Assembly (NCBI RefSeq): GCF_000350225.1
Contig: NW_005178937.1
Coordinates: 62,001 to 126,000, forward strand
Source of the DNA: Chondrus crispus
Taxonomy: Eukaryota; Rhodophyta; Florideophyceae; Gigartinales; Gigartinaceae
Reading direction: 5' to 3'
Length of the DNA: 64,000 nucleotides
This document shows positions 1 through 9,324 of the stretch, piece by piece (positions within the stretch are counted from its first letter, which is position 1; every line of letters begins with the position of its first letter). The notes under the pieces were generated by a model. The model ran no database searches. It had not been told where the DNA came from and was given only the letters and a program-made list of their open reading frames with translations. The position numbers and the translations under genes were made by a program.

Positions 1-182
1 TCGGTAATGTGACGAGCTGGATGCGGAATGGTGAAGCACACGCGATGGCGTGGGGCACATAAGCCTAGAAGTTTGGGATCATCAGTTGTGCAGTGCTTGC
101 TGTGCTGGCAGCGGATGGAATGTGCAACACGGAAGGGTAAGAGAGTTACAAGGATAGGGAAAGTGGCACAACGGGCTACCAT
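1..182 (-). CDS. S41-family peptidase, second gene copy (N-terminal part only)
   Basis: The first 60 or so codons of a second copy of the S41 peptidase gene, reading leftwards out of the window. The ATG is at 180-182, the same start as the complete gene at 42376. The sequence encodes a hydrophobic signal peptide followed by a Cys/His-rich stretch. Only three base differences separate it from the full copy over this span. Whether the rest of the gene is intact cannot be judged, because the window begins inside the exon. Confidence 0.8.
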   Translation of the reverse strand, partial: MVARCATFPILVTLLPFRVAHSIRCQHSKHCTTDDPKLLGLCAPRHRVCFTIPHPARHIT

Positions 183-1360
183 GATGAGATGGTTGTGTAA
201 GAACGCTAATGCGGTAAAACAGATAGCTTAAAGAGAGCACATCTTGGCTTATAAACACGGCGACGGATATGGTCTTATGTTTTTGAAGGCGATGATTCCG
301 CACCTTCCAGTATTTCAAGCACTGCAATCTGTTGATGTGCAAGGCATTGAGGAGGATGCCTAGGGCTGCCGAGATTGTTGCCCCGTTGCAACTAACGTCA
401 CGGTGATATCTGACAACTTCTACTTTGCAACTTTTCTAAAAGTACTCTAAAGAATATTCTAAAGTATCCCTGTTGTCCCTAATCACGCACTCTACTGTCC
501 AGCAGTTTGTTCTCGATATCAGAGATACGGATGCTCGTAGTTATGAAAAGGGATGGCCAAATCTTTGTGGCGGAGAAGGACTCAACATACGCAACCATTG
601 CCCTAACCTTTTCAATCTTCGTGCTCAAGGCTTTCTTGCCGTAATCATGTGTATTATCTCTTCTTGTGCTGCCGTACAATGTATTCATCTCGAGACACAT
701 AAACTATTTTTCTAACAAAAAATAGGATTATCAGTGTCGGCATGTGTCCCGGTTGGGAGGTGGAAAGGGATATGTGCTTGGAGCTGAACTGACAGAAAGG
801 AGTAATTGCGTCATAAGGAAGCTTTTTTGTGAGATCGTGGAAGTGGGGGCTTCCGAAACCCCCAAAAAATATGCGGCTGCTCGTGGATTTGATGTGTCAC
901 GACAATTCGAACAATATTTATGCTTTTCATTCTCAACCTGAGACACTATAGAGAAACAGGTGCACAAGATATCTCATAACTTGGTGAGTCTCTCCCTCTT
1001 TGCAGCACTTGAACCCATAAGGATTCGAAAGCAACTGGGGTGTGCGTCTATGACGGACGTTTTTGGCAAAATGAAGACATTGGATTTGGAGGATTGATCT
1101 GTACTTGCCTGCTGTTGGTCGGTAACAATTAAATTAAGTTTAGACCGCAGAGAGGTGAGTGGGCATCAAAAGATTCTTGAAGGCGATTGCGCGGTAGTCT
1201 GGACAGCTGCATTGCTGGTGCGTCGGGGGGCGTGGAGATCTCAAACAAGTTTCGAGAAAACATAAATTCTTGTGGACCTGAGCGAATTCTTGGCGGATTT
1301 TCATGTGCACATCGTTGCCTCGTCATGTCAGTCCGTTTGCACGAAATGCATGCGTAAGTA
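183..1360. other. Duplicated intergenic DNA upstream of the S41 copy
   Basis: This equals 42377-43554 in copy 2. Short open frames occur on both strands (for example around 473-715) but none has a recognisable domain, and differences between the copies fall without codon preference. It probably holds the promoter and 5' region of the minus-strand peptidase gene. Confidence 0.5.
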
Positions 1361-1392
1361 CGGTACCGCCAATAATTATAGCCGCACCCCAC
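1361..1392 (+). repeat. Tc1 left terminal inverted repeat
   Basis: Begins CGGTACCGCC and runs into ATAGCCGCACCCCA. It pairs with 2890-2921 reversed, with a few mismatches, and sits directly beside the TA target. Confidence 0.9.
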
Positions 1393-1588
1393 AAATATGC
1401 ATTGCTGGTAAAGGAATCTTACTTTGCATAAAAAACTGCTTTGTCCTTGACGCATTCCTGCACGCCGAGTCCAAAACAATGCTCAGATTTTGGAACGCAT
1501 CAATAGTTTGGAAGATATGCATCAAAAACCATTTATGGGGTGACAGTAATTATAGAGTACAGTGCTTCTAAACAACCATAACTCTGGT

Positions 1589-2587
1589 TCAGTACTTCGT
1601 AGGGCCACCCTTGGCCATCGCACAGTAAAAGCAACGTTTCTGCATGCTCCCTAATAACTTATCCAACGTCTCAGTGTTGATATTTTCCCAGCAGTCCATT
1701 ATACATTCGAGTAGCTCATCGATATTATTAAACTGCCTTTCATGTGCGTACACTTTCCTTGCCAAGATCTCCCAAAGATTTTCTATAGGGTTGAGGTCAG
1801 GGGACTTGGCAGGCCAGTCCATAACGTGCACTTCCTCCTCTTCAAACCATTCGTAAACGCAATTAGCACGGTGTACAGCTGCACCATCTTGCATAAACGT
1901 CCAGCTAGAACCGAGCTCTTGATCAACAAAAGGAAGGAGATTAGTCTCGAGAGTCTGAATATACTTGAGCGCATTCTGCTTCCCTTCTAAAACGACCAAG
2001 TCACACTTCTTTTTCCCAGCAAACGCACCCCAAACCATCACCCAATCACCCCCTTGCTGCTGCGTTGAAAACCCCTTTCTATCCTTTCGTAAGTCATGCC
2101 AATGAAACGCGAAGCCGTCTGGTCCGTCGAGATTAAACTTCTTCTCGTCAGACCAGACTACATTTGCCCAATCACCAGGCATCCAGGTCACCTTATCTCG
2201 AGCCCAACTTTCTCGCGCGATTTTGTGGCGCGAAAGCATCATCGGTGCGCGTGCTATGCGCATATACCGAAGGGTAGGAGTGCTGCTGAGTATTGCACGC
2301 ACGCCGCTGGACTTAACAGGGAGCTGGAGTGTCTTGACAAGTTCTGTTGATGTCATCTCTCCCTTGTGTGCCTCTCGGATCAGCGCCCTTTTTGCCTGCG
2401 CAGACAGCTTAGGCTTCCTCCCGCTCCTTTTTTTGTTCCGTAGAGCTCGGGGGCTTTCAAGTAGTTAGCTACTACTTTTTGCGGACCTGCCTAGATGCTT
2501 GGCAATGCGGCGTATCGACCACTGAGCATCATGCAGGCCCGCACTTTTTCCTTTTTCTTCAGCCGTTAAGGATTTACCGCGCGGCAT
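1589..2587 (-). pseudogene. Tc1 transposase (DD34E) with one in-frame stop
   Basis: The coding frame runs from ATG at 2585-2587 to a stop at 1589, about 332 residues, the normal Tc1 size. The N-terminal 40 codons form the start of the paired-type helix-turn-helix region (…IRRIAKHLGRS). Codon 41 is TAA at 2465-2467, after which the same frame continues with SPRALRNKKRSGRKPK, the conserved linker after the DNA-binding domain. The catalytic triad is visible as Asp in WSDEKKF, Asp in QDGAAVH and Glu in NPIENLW. Exactly 34 residues separate the last two, which defines DD34E. Apart from the stop I see no damage, so it was probably inactivated recently. Internal starts such as 2356 would give a protein without the DNA-binding domain. 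Confidence 0.9.
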
Positions 2588-2889
2588 AATTGGGGGGTCT
2601 GTTAGGTACTTTTTTACACGGAAGGCTGCTTGTGTTGAAGCGTATTGTATTGGGCTTTTAACGCGCTAAAGAACGCGGCAAGGAGTCTTTCGGTTGCCGA
2701 GTTCTTGGCGCGAGAATGTACTGTACTCTATACTTAATGTCACCCCATGAATACACATGTATTAATATCTGCAAAAGTATTTATGCTTTGCAAAATCTGA
2801 TTGCAGATTCGGACTCAGCACGCATTGTTTTATCAAGAATGTTGTTGTTTTTATGCAACGTGTGCTGCGTGCCACAGCACGGCACAACT

Positions 2890-2921
2890 TGGGGGTGCGG
2901 CTATAAATAATGGCGGTCCTG
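2890..2921 (-). repeat. Tc1 right terminal inverted repeat
   Basis: Read on the minus strand it begins CAGGACCGCC and continues ATAGCCGCACCCCC. It mirrors the left repeat and abuts TA at 2922-2923. Confidence 0.9.
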
Positions 2922-2985
2922 TATGTCCGGCCAAAGCACCATGAAGTTGGTGTACATGTTCTCTTTCCAGGCTGTGGAGGATTGT

Positions 2986-3127
2986 TGTCATGATTCCCAT
3001 GTACACCTGTCACACGAACACACGCACGCCAGGTGTCCACCCTAGAGACGGCGCCTCCGCCGCCGTCCTTCTTAGTGCACCGACCTCTAGCCTCAGAAAA
3101 CATTGGACCATCGTTCCTTGCACCACA
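2986..3127 (+). repeat. Copia-1 5' LTR
   Basis: A 142-bp LTR starting TGTCATGATTCCC and ending TTGCACCACA, directly beside the target duplication. It is shorter than its 3' partner. Confidence 0.9.
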
Positions 3128-3139
3128 GGTTATGGTCCC
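3128..3139 (+). promoter_or_regulatory. Copia-1 primer binding site
   Basis: GGTTATGGTCCC lies directly after the 5' LTR. It matches the complement of the anticodon stem-loop of eukaryotic initiator tRNA-Met (GGTTATGGGCCC) at 11 of 12 positions. That is the half-tRNA priming mode known for Drosophila copia. Confidence 0.6.
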
Positions 3140-6100
3140 GAATCGCAAACCCACCCTGCAACACGATCGCAGACCGCCCCTTCGAAGATCACAACGTCAC
3201 TCACCCGGCGTCACAACCCCTGCACCACGCGGCAACACCCCCGCCAGCCTGCAGTACACCCCTCCACCAACTAACTCTGCCTCCGCATCGCTCCCCCTCG
3301 TCGAGCGTCACACCGCAGATCGTCCCAACCCAGTCCTGCCAGTCCCGCCTCCGTCACCACACGTCGAGCGCCGCCTCGCAGCACTTACCACCCCCCACAC
3401 TTCCCCATCCCCGCACCGCACCACCCCCGCGAGCCCCACCACGCAACCCTCTCTCACACCACCGCCGTCCCCCCCCCACCCATCCCATGGATCCACACGA
3501 GGAAACCGCCACTCCCAATCGGCGCCCCTCCCCCTTCTACGGACACCTACCCGTACTCCTCCCAGAAGGAACCAACTTTCCCATATGGAGACAAGCACTT
3601 CGAGACATCGCCGTTATCAATGACGCGCAACATGCGCTTGATCCCTCACACACACCCCCACAGGACCCTGCACAACAGGCCAAGCACACAAAGGACTGCG
3701 CCTCAATGCGTATGTTGATTACGAACAGTCTCTCACAGGACCTAGCGGAAACAACCGACCTAACCTTCGACGCTTCACCAGCCGAGCTACTGTCAAAAAT
3801 CGAAACCCACTTTACGGACAGCTCCCCTACAACTCATCTACTCCTAAGGCAGGAAGCCGACCGCCTTCGCCTCACCACCGACACCACAGTCGACGAGTAC
3901 ATAAAAAGACACAGAACGCTACGTATGCGTATGCGTCTAGCAAAATACCCAAACATATCTGCCGACGAAACAGTAACCGTCGATGCCATTATCAAAGGCC
4001 TAGAACACCATAACGCCTTCAAACATTTACCCGACACATGGGCTGAGAACGCGTCCGTCCCGACCTCAATCCAGGCGATCCAACAACGCGTCAACTCAGT
4101 ACAAGCCCGAACAGCAGCCCGGCAAGACAACAAACTACTCGCCCCCCAAGGCCTTAGGACCCCCGATCCCCGCCCGACCAAGCGTGAACCCCAAACTCGC
4201 CCACGAGGGCGGAACAGGGGACGCCCATACCCCCGGGGACAGTGGTACAACACGCAATACACACCCCAAATGCGACCCCCAACTCCGTACCAAATACAGA
4301 CACCCCAACACTGGCAAACACCCCCGCCCTGGCCAATGCAGCCCGCCCCTGTCGTAGCACCAACGAAACGTCTCCCAACACGCCGCACAACCAAAACCCA
4401 ACATGCAGCGGCGGGCAGTACCAATGCCCTCTCCAATGAGCTACAAGCTTTTCAGTCCGAAATACAGACAGATTCCGACGGTATGAAATATATCCTTGAT
4501 TCCGGAGCCAACCCAACACACGTGACAAATGCCGCCCCCGGAATGCGCCCCCTGCCCAGACGCATCATAACTAACACCGCGACATCATTCACCTCGTCCG
4601 CGACTCACTCGGGTCCCCTACAGATCCCGACGAACAAGAATAAGACCCTCACCTTGACCGCCATTGCAAATCCCGCCATACGCCAAAACCTGTTATCCGT
4701 CCATGACATTGCAACACGGTACGGAGCTGTCATCTTCAGACCTTATGACGCCGCCATCCTAGCAACCAACACGAAGCCCCCACAGATTATTGCCACAGCC
4801 TCAGTTAAAAAAGGACTGTACGTCCTCCGCCCACCAAACCACCCCCTTAACCATGCGCATGCTACACGTACAGCCCGGAAGACACACACCCCACAAAAAA
4901 ACCACGGCCTCCCGTCGTCGAGCCCCCATCTCAACCACAATTCCCACCCCTCCCCGCCCTGCACCAGCAGCACCCCCACTGCCGACCCCCACAAGGCAAC
5001 CCACCCCCATGCACACCATGCACAACCCCGCCCCGCTGCCGCCCACCCCCCGTGGCGCTGCCCTGGATCATGCCTTCCACCACTGGCACATGATCCTAAA
5101 CCATGTCCGCCCTGCCACTATACAAACCATGGCACTGAAGGGCCTCCTGCCAAACATACCACCTTCCCTGGCGAGATATGCACCCAAGATCACGTGCCCC
5201 AGCTGCGCACACGCAAAACAAAGGCTCCGCCCCCACAAACCCACGGTCCATACATACCCCGCTGGCTTCTCCCTCAGCAGCGATATATACGGACCCATTG
5301 CCCCCACGTCCCGCCAAGGAAACAAGTATGTTCTAACAGTACTCGGCACAACCACACGGTACTTTATTACCGACTTTATGCCCTCCCGAGCACAAACCCC
5401 GCAACGCCTCGACTATATCCTAACCACTATCAAGGAGAACACAGGACATTCACCACGAGTCCTCCGCACAGATAACGCACTAGAATATATGTCAGCAACT
5501 GCCATACAGACATACCACAACCAGCGCACACGGCATTCCACCACCATCCCCTATACCCCTCAAGAGAACAGCCTTGCCGAAAGGATAAACAGCACGCTTC
5601 TCAACGCGGCACGGGCTGCACTTCACCACAGTGGCCTCGGCCACCACCACTGGGAAGACGCGATCAGAGATGCGACATTTAAATATAATCACACAATGCA
5701 CCACGGCACCAAAGAACTCCCCACCACTAAATGGCACAACGCAACCCCCACCATCTCCCAATTCCACATATTCGGCCAGCTGGGCACCACACCCGACCCG
5801 CGACAACGTGCAACAATTCCGAAGCTACAATCAAGATCACGTACAGTACGGTACCTGCACCCCCATGACGACACACACATCACCGTCATAGACGCCGCCA
5901 CCTCAAAAAACCATCGTATACGAACAGTGGACTTCCACCCCTACCATGCCTCGCGAGATCCAACGGCAACCACCGTAGCTGCGTTCAAGGCCTTTACCCC
6001 GCATAAGACGCCAATGAACATCTCTATATCAACACCTGCCCCCCTCAACCGAGAACAGGCCAAGAAATATCCTGACGCACCACTCTGGGCAGAGGCCCAC

Positions 6101-7706
6101 GATAAAGAACTTGACGCACTCGACAAAAAGAAGGTAATCAAATGGACCCCCAACAAGCACCTCCCGCCCAAAACACGCCTCATCCCCCTCACCATGGGAT
6201 ATCGCTATAAGTGCGACGAAAACGGCGACATCGTCAAACGCAAAGCACGATGTGCTGCACGCGGGGACACCACGCTCCCCCACGTCCATTACGACCCCAA
6301 CCGTACCACGACCTACATGGCCGATAAGTCCTCCGTGCGCCTCTTATTTGCAATGGCCGCAGCACACAAGCTACACATGGAGCATATAGATATCGAAGCT
6401 GCCTACCTACACGAAAAATTCCACCACAGTGGAAAACAGCCAGTGTATGTACGCCAACACCCCCGTTTTGACGGGACATACAAACATCCCTGCAAAGGAG
6501 GCAAGCTCCTCCAAAACCTTTACGGCACACCACAAGCAGGCTACACGTATCTCACTGCCGTCTTCGCCCTCCTCCACCGTCACGGATTTCGCTACTCAGA
6601 AGCCGACACATGCCTGTTCCACAAAATATCCCGCAACGCGGCAACCTTTGTGGCCATAAGCATGGACGACTTCACGATTGCAGCCACCTCCACTAAGCTC
6701 CTCAACGACTTCGCAAAAATACTCGCAACGGCGTACACCATAAAACGCCTAGGAGAACCCAAGACGCTGCTCGGATAGACTGTACACAAATCTCGCGACG
6801 GCGCCCGCCACATCTCCCAGCCCACCGCTATAGCAACCATCCTCCGTAAATGCGAGATGCACGTCGCAAACAGCAAGCCAACTCCGTACCAAGACGGAAT
6901 TCGACTGCACGGCCCCACCCCCGAGGACGAACCCCTGAACAAGCAGGCCAAAGAGTACCAACAAATAGTTGGTGATCTGCGCTACATCGCAGACTCGACC
7001 CGTCCTGACATTTATTTTGTTGTGAATCGTCTCTCAGTCGCCTCTAAGGCTCCTACACAGCGCCATTGGAATGCCTTGAAGCGCGTTCTGCGCTACCTTC
7101 GACACACGCCCAATCACGGGCTATTCTTTCCCGCCGCGCAGCACAAGCTGCACCCCAACACACCCGCCCCAAACCCCATTTCATCAGCATCGCTCCTCAC
7201 CACGTACTCCGACGCCGACCATTCTGCAAACGTAACAGATCGCAAGTCGATCTCAGGCATCATCCACCTGTACAACTGCACACCCATCTGCTGGAGCTCC
7301 CTCAAGCAGAAAATAACCGCCCTCTCCACCTGCGAAGCGGAGTATATCGCAGCCACAGCGGCAGTACAACAAACTGCATGGCTTCGCAGGATCCTCGGCG
7401 ACATGCGCATGCTCAGCCCCAGCCCCACCCCTTTTTTCATGGACAACCAGTCCGCCCTCCGGGTCGCACGCAACACCGGCCCCACAAAGAGACGCAAGTA
7501 CATCGACTTGCGTCATCATTACTTGTCGCACAACGCCAAGAAAGGACACATCAAAATGTCCCATGTCCTCAGCGCAGACATGCTCGCCAACATCCTGACC
7601 AAGCCGCTCAGGACCGACCCCTTCCGCAACCTCACGGCGCAAATCAAAGTCACACCCCCGCCCCCGCCTACACATCCAGGCCGCGACCACACAGCGACAG
7701 GGGGAG

Positions 7707-7912
7707 TGTCATGATTCCCATGTCTGATTTCTGTCTCTGTATGGTCGCTTTGCCTCTCTCTCATGATTCCTGTCATGATTCCCATGTACACCTGTCACAC
7801 GCACACACGCACGCCAGGTGTCCACCCTAGAGACGGCGCCTCCGCCGCCGCCCTTCTTAGTGCACCGACCTCTAGCCTCAGTAAACATCGGACCATCGTT
7901 CCTTGCACCACA
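7707..7912 (+). repeat. Copia-1 3' LTR (long form)
   Basis: A 206-bp LTR. Its first 64 bp repeat the terminal motif: TGTCATGATTCCCATG occurs at 7707 and again at 7771. From 7771 on it matches the 142-bp 5' LTR. Confidence 0.85.
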
Positions 7913-8382
7913 ATTTTCAAGGCCAAATGGACATTCAGTAATGTTGAAAGTAGAAAATCTCATTCAAGATTCCTTTCTTGATGAAGTTATTTGGGCAAAA
8001 TGTATTCGGCCTGCATGTGGTGGACTACACCTATCCCTGTATAGATACAGAAGACTATACAGAATGGCCAACACGAAAATAGACTCCGCACCAAGATGGC
8101 TGGTCCCCCACGTTGACCGATTGGCATCGAATGGCATCGTACATCGCGGTGCTGTGGAGGTTTCTCGAGAAATATCGCTGAAGAAAGTACTGGCTGAGAA
8201 CGACGAATATTCCAGGCAGTACAAGCTCACATCCGTCGTCCGTCGCACAGACCAAAAAGTCCATTCGGCTGTTTCGAAACGGATATCTTCAATAGATATG
8301 TAACATGGACAACCTGCGCAAATGAGGAAATTAAAAACTTTTATTTCTACACCAGCCCAGATATCCCTAATGCCGTATTTTA

Positions 8383-8402
8383 GTGATCACTATAGTGATC
8401 AC
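8383..8402. repeat. Subterminal palindrome, left outer
   Basis: A 20-bp perfect palindrome, two TGATCA half-sites around CTATAG, 18 bp inside the left end. It is a likely transposase binding site. Confidence 0.8.
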
Positions 8403-8563
8403 AGCTTTTGAAAAGACAGTACTTCGGCGCATGAAATGCTTTCTGAGATCTGAGAAAACAACCGTGTTCCTGACGTTGTGTGTGACCACTCTGCAAAGTT
8501 TCAATGACATTCGGGCAAAGCTGGGTCGTCAGACTCTTTTCCGGGGGCGTGAAAAAGGCCTAT

Positions 8564-8581
8564 CGATCACTATAGTGATCA
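8564..8581. repeat. Subterminal palindrome, left inner
   Basis: Second left copy, with a GATCACTATAGTGATC core, about 180 bp further in. It lies next to an aggcc motif that also precedes the right inner copy. Confidence 0.75.
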
Positions 8582-8962
8582 TTTGGCCTCTTGTTTTTAC
8601 TCCTACGACACGACTTGTTAAGTTCCCAAACTACCGTGAAGAAGTATTACTCTTTAACTGAAACGACGTCGACGGGTCGGACGCTCATTACTGCTACCTC
8701 CCCAATCTGATCTGAGTCTCGTATATCCCTCACATGAGGTACTTGGCTCTGCAGTCGCTGTTTGGTTCACAGGGTCGCCATTCCTACTCCGTTCATCCAC
8801 TGCAATGGTTAACGTCGGGATTTGACGAAGTTTTAACTCCTTTGCAGTGTGCCAGATACTCCAACAACTCTTTCGCAATCCTGCATACGTCCTGGTACAC
8901 AAAGGCGCGGCACAAAGATTGCAAGTGTAAGTTATTCGGTGACCCCTCCACGGTCCCCCATT

Positions 8963-9304
8963 CTACCCACACAACGCACAATACAACACTCGAACTTGTT
9001 TAGGACTGTGCCCTCGCACAGATAGTCGAAGTGCAGTGCCATCAACACCATTAAAAAACAATAAACGTTTCCTCTTTCGGGCGTGTGCTACTGCAATTAA
9101 CCTTTTAACTTCATCTGGCGCAACGATCTCTTCAGATCCAGCAATTAGCTCCTCCACTTGAATGTTTGCGGCATGGGAAAGGAGCTCTTGCGAGACTTCA
9201 AGCATAAAATCCGCAGTAGCTTGAACCTTGTTGAGCATGTTTCGGTAGCTCTCTAGACTCTGAAAAGCTTGTTCAGATACAAGCAAGTCTTGTCTTTCAA
9301 ACAT
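8963..9304 (-). CDS. Probable C-terminal extension of the DDE-YqaJ protein (other frame)
   Basis: A 113-codon frame directly downstream of the main frame. The sequence before its ATG, back to about 9375, also reads sensibly in this frame (…SQTIKTLAINAFFGWR), while the main frame ends at 9325 in less protein-like sequence. I therefore read it as the true C-terminus, separated by one frameshift near 9.37-9.39 kb, rather than as a separate gene. A helical segment is followed by a basic RKRKRLL cluster. No domain is recognised. A small unannotated second protein is the alternative. Confidence 0.5.
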   Translation of the reverse strand: MFERQDLLVSEQAFQSLESYRNMLNKVQATADFMLEVSQELLSHAANIQVEELIAGSEEIVAPDEVKRLIAVAHARKRKRLLFFNGVDGTALRLSVRGHSPKQVRVLYCALCG

Positions 9305-9324
9305 ACGCCACCCGAAGAACGCGT

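Larger units (their letters stand above)
1361..2921 (-). mobile_element. Tc1-type DNA transposon
   Basis: A 1561-bp element flanked by TA on both sides (1359-1360 and 2922-2923). Copy 2 of the duplication has a single TA at the matching place, which proves the ends. The terminal inverted repeats are about 32 bp, with the shared core ATAGCCGCACCCC. The transposase reads on the minus strand. The insertion postdates the duplication, and the element is nearly whole apart from one stop codon in the transposase. Confidence 0.95.
2986..7912 (+). mobile_element. Ty1/Copia LTR retrotransposon (Copia-1)
   Basis: A fossil Copia element inserted in duplication copy 1. Its target duplication is ATTGT at 2981-2985 and ATTTT at 7913-7917, and the empty site survives in copy 2 near 43611. 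Order of parts: 5' LTR, primer site, gag (about 3490-4450), aspartic protease with DSGA (about 4500), integrase with HHCC-like zinc site and core (about 5080-5900), reverse transcriptase (about 6040-6980), RNase H (about 7130-7600), polypurine tract ACAGGGGGAG at 7697-7706, 3' LTR. That is the standard Copia order, with integrase before reverse transcriptase. The sense strand is very C-rich and G-poor. The LTRs differ at about 4 of 142 shared positions, so it is fairly young but already broken, with about two breaks in the coding region. Confidence 0.93.

Noticed and set aside
3834-4436. 200-codon minus-strand frame within Copia-1
   Set aside because: It is a shadow of the C-rich gag region. 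G-poor sense sequence yields long stop-free antisense frames of V/G/W/C-rich, non-protein-like composition.
5492-7690. Several 80-145-codon minus-strand frames within Copia-1 pol
   Set aside because: All lie opposite clear integrase, reverse transcriptase or RNase H coding sequence and share the same composition bias.
8361-8366. 2-bp AT duplication for the DDE-YqaJ element, to fit ISL2EU
   Set aside because: The empty site in copy 2 has ATAT once. A 2-bp duplication would predict a shorter empty site.
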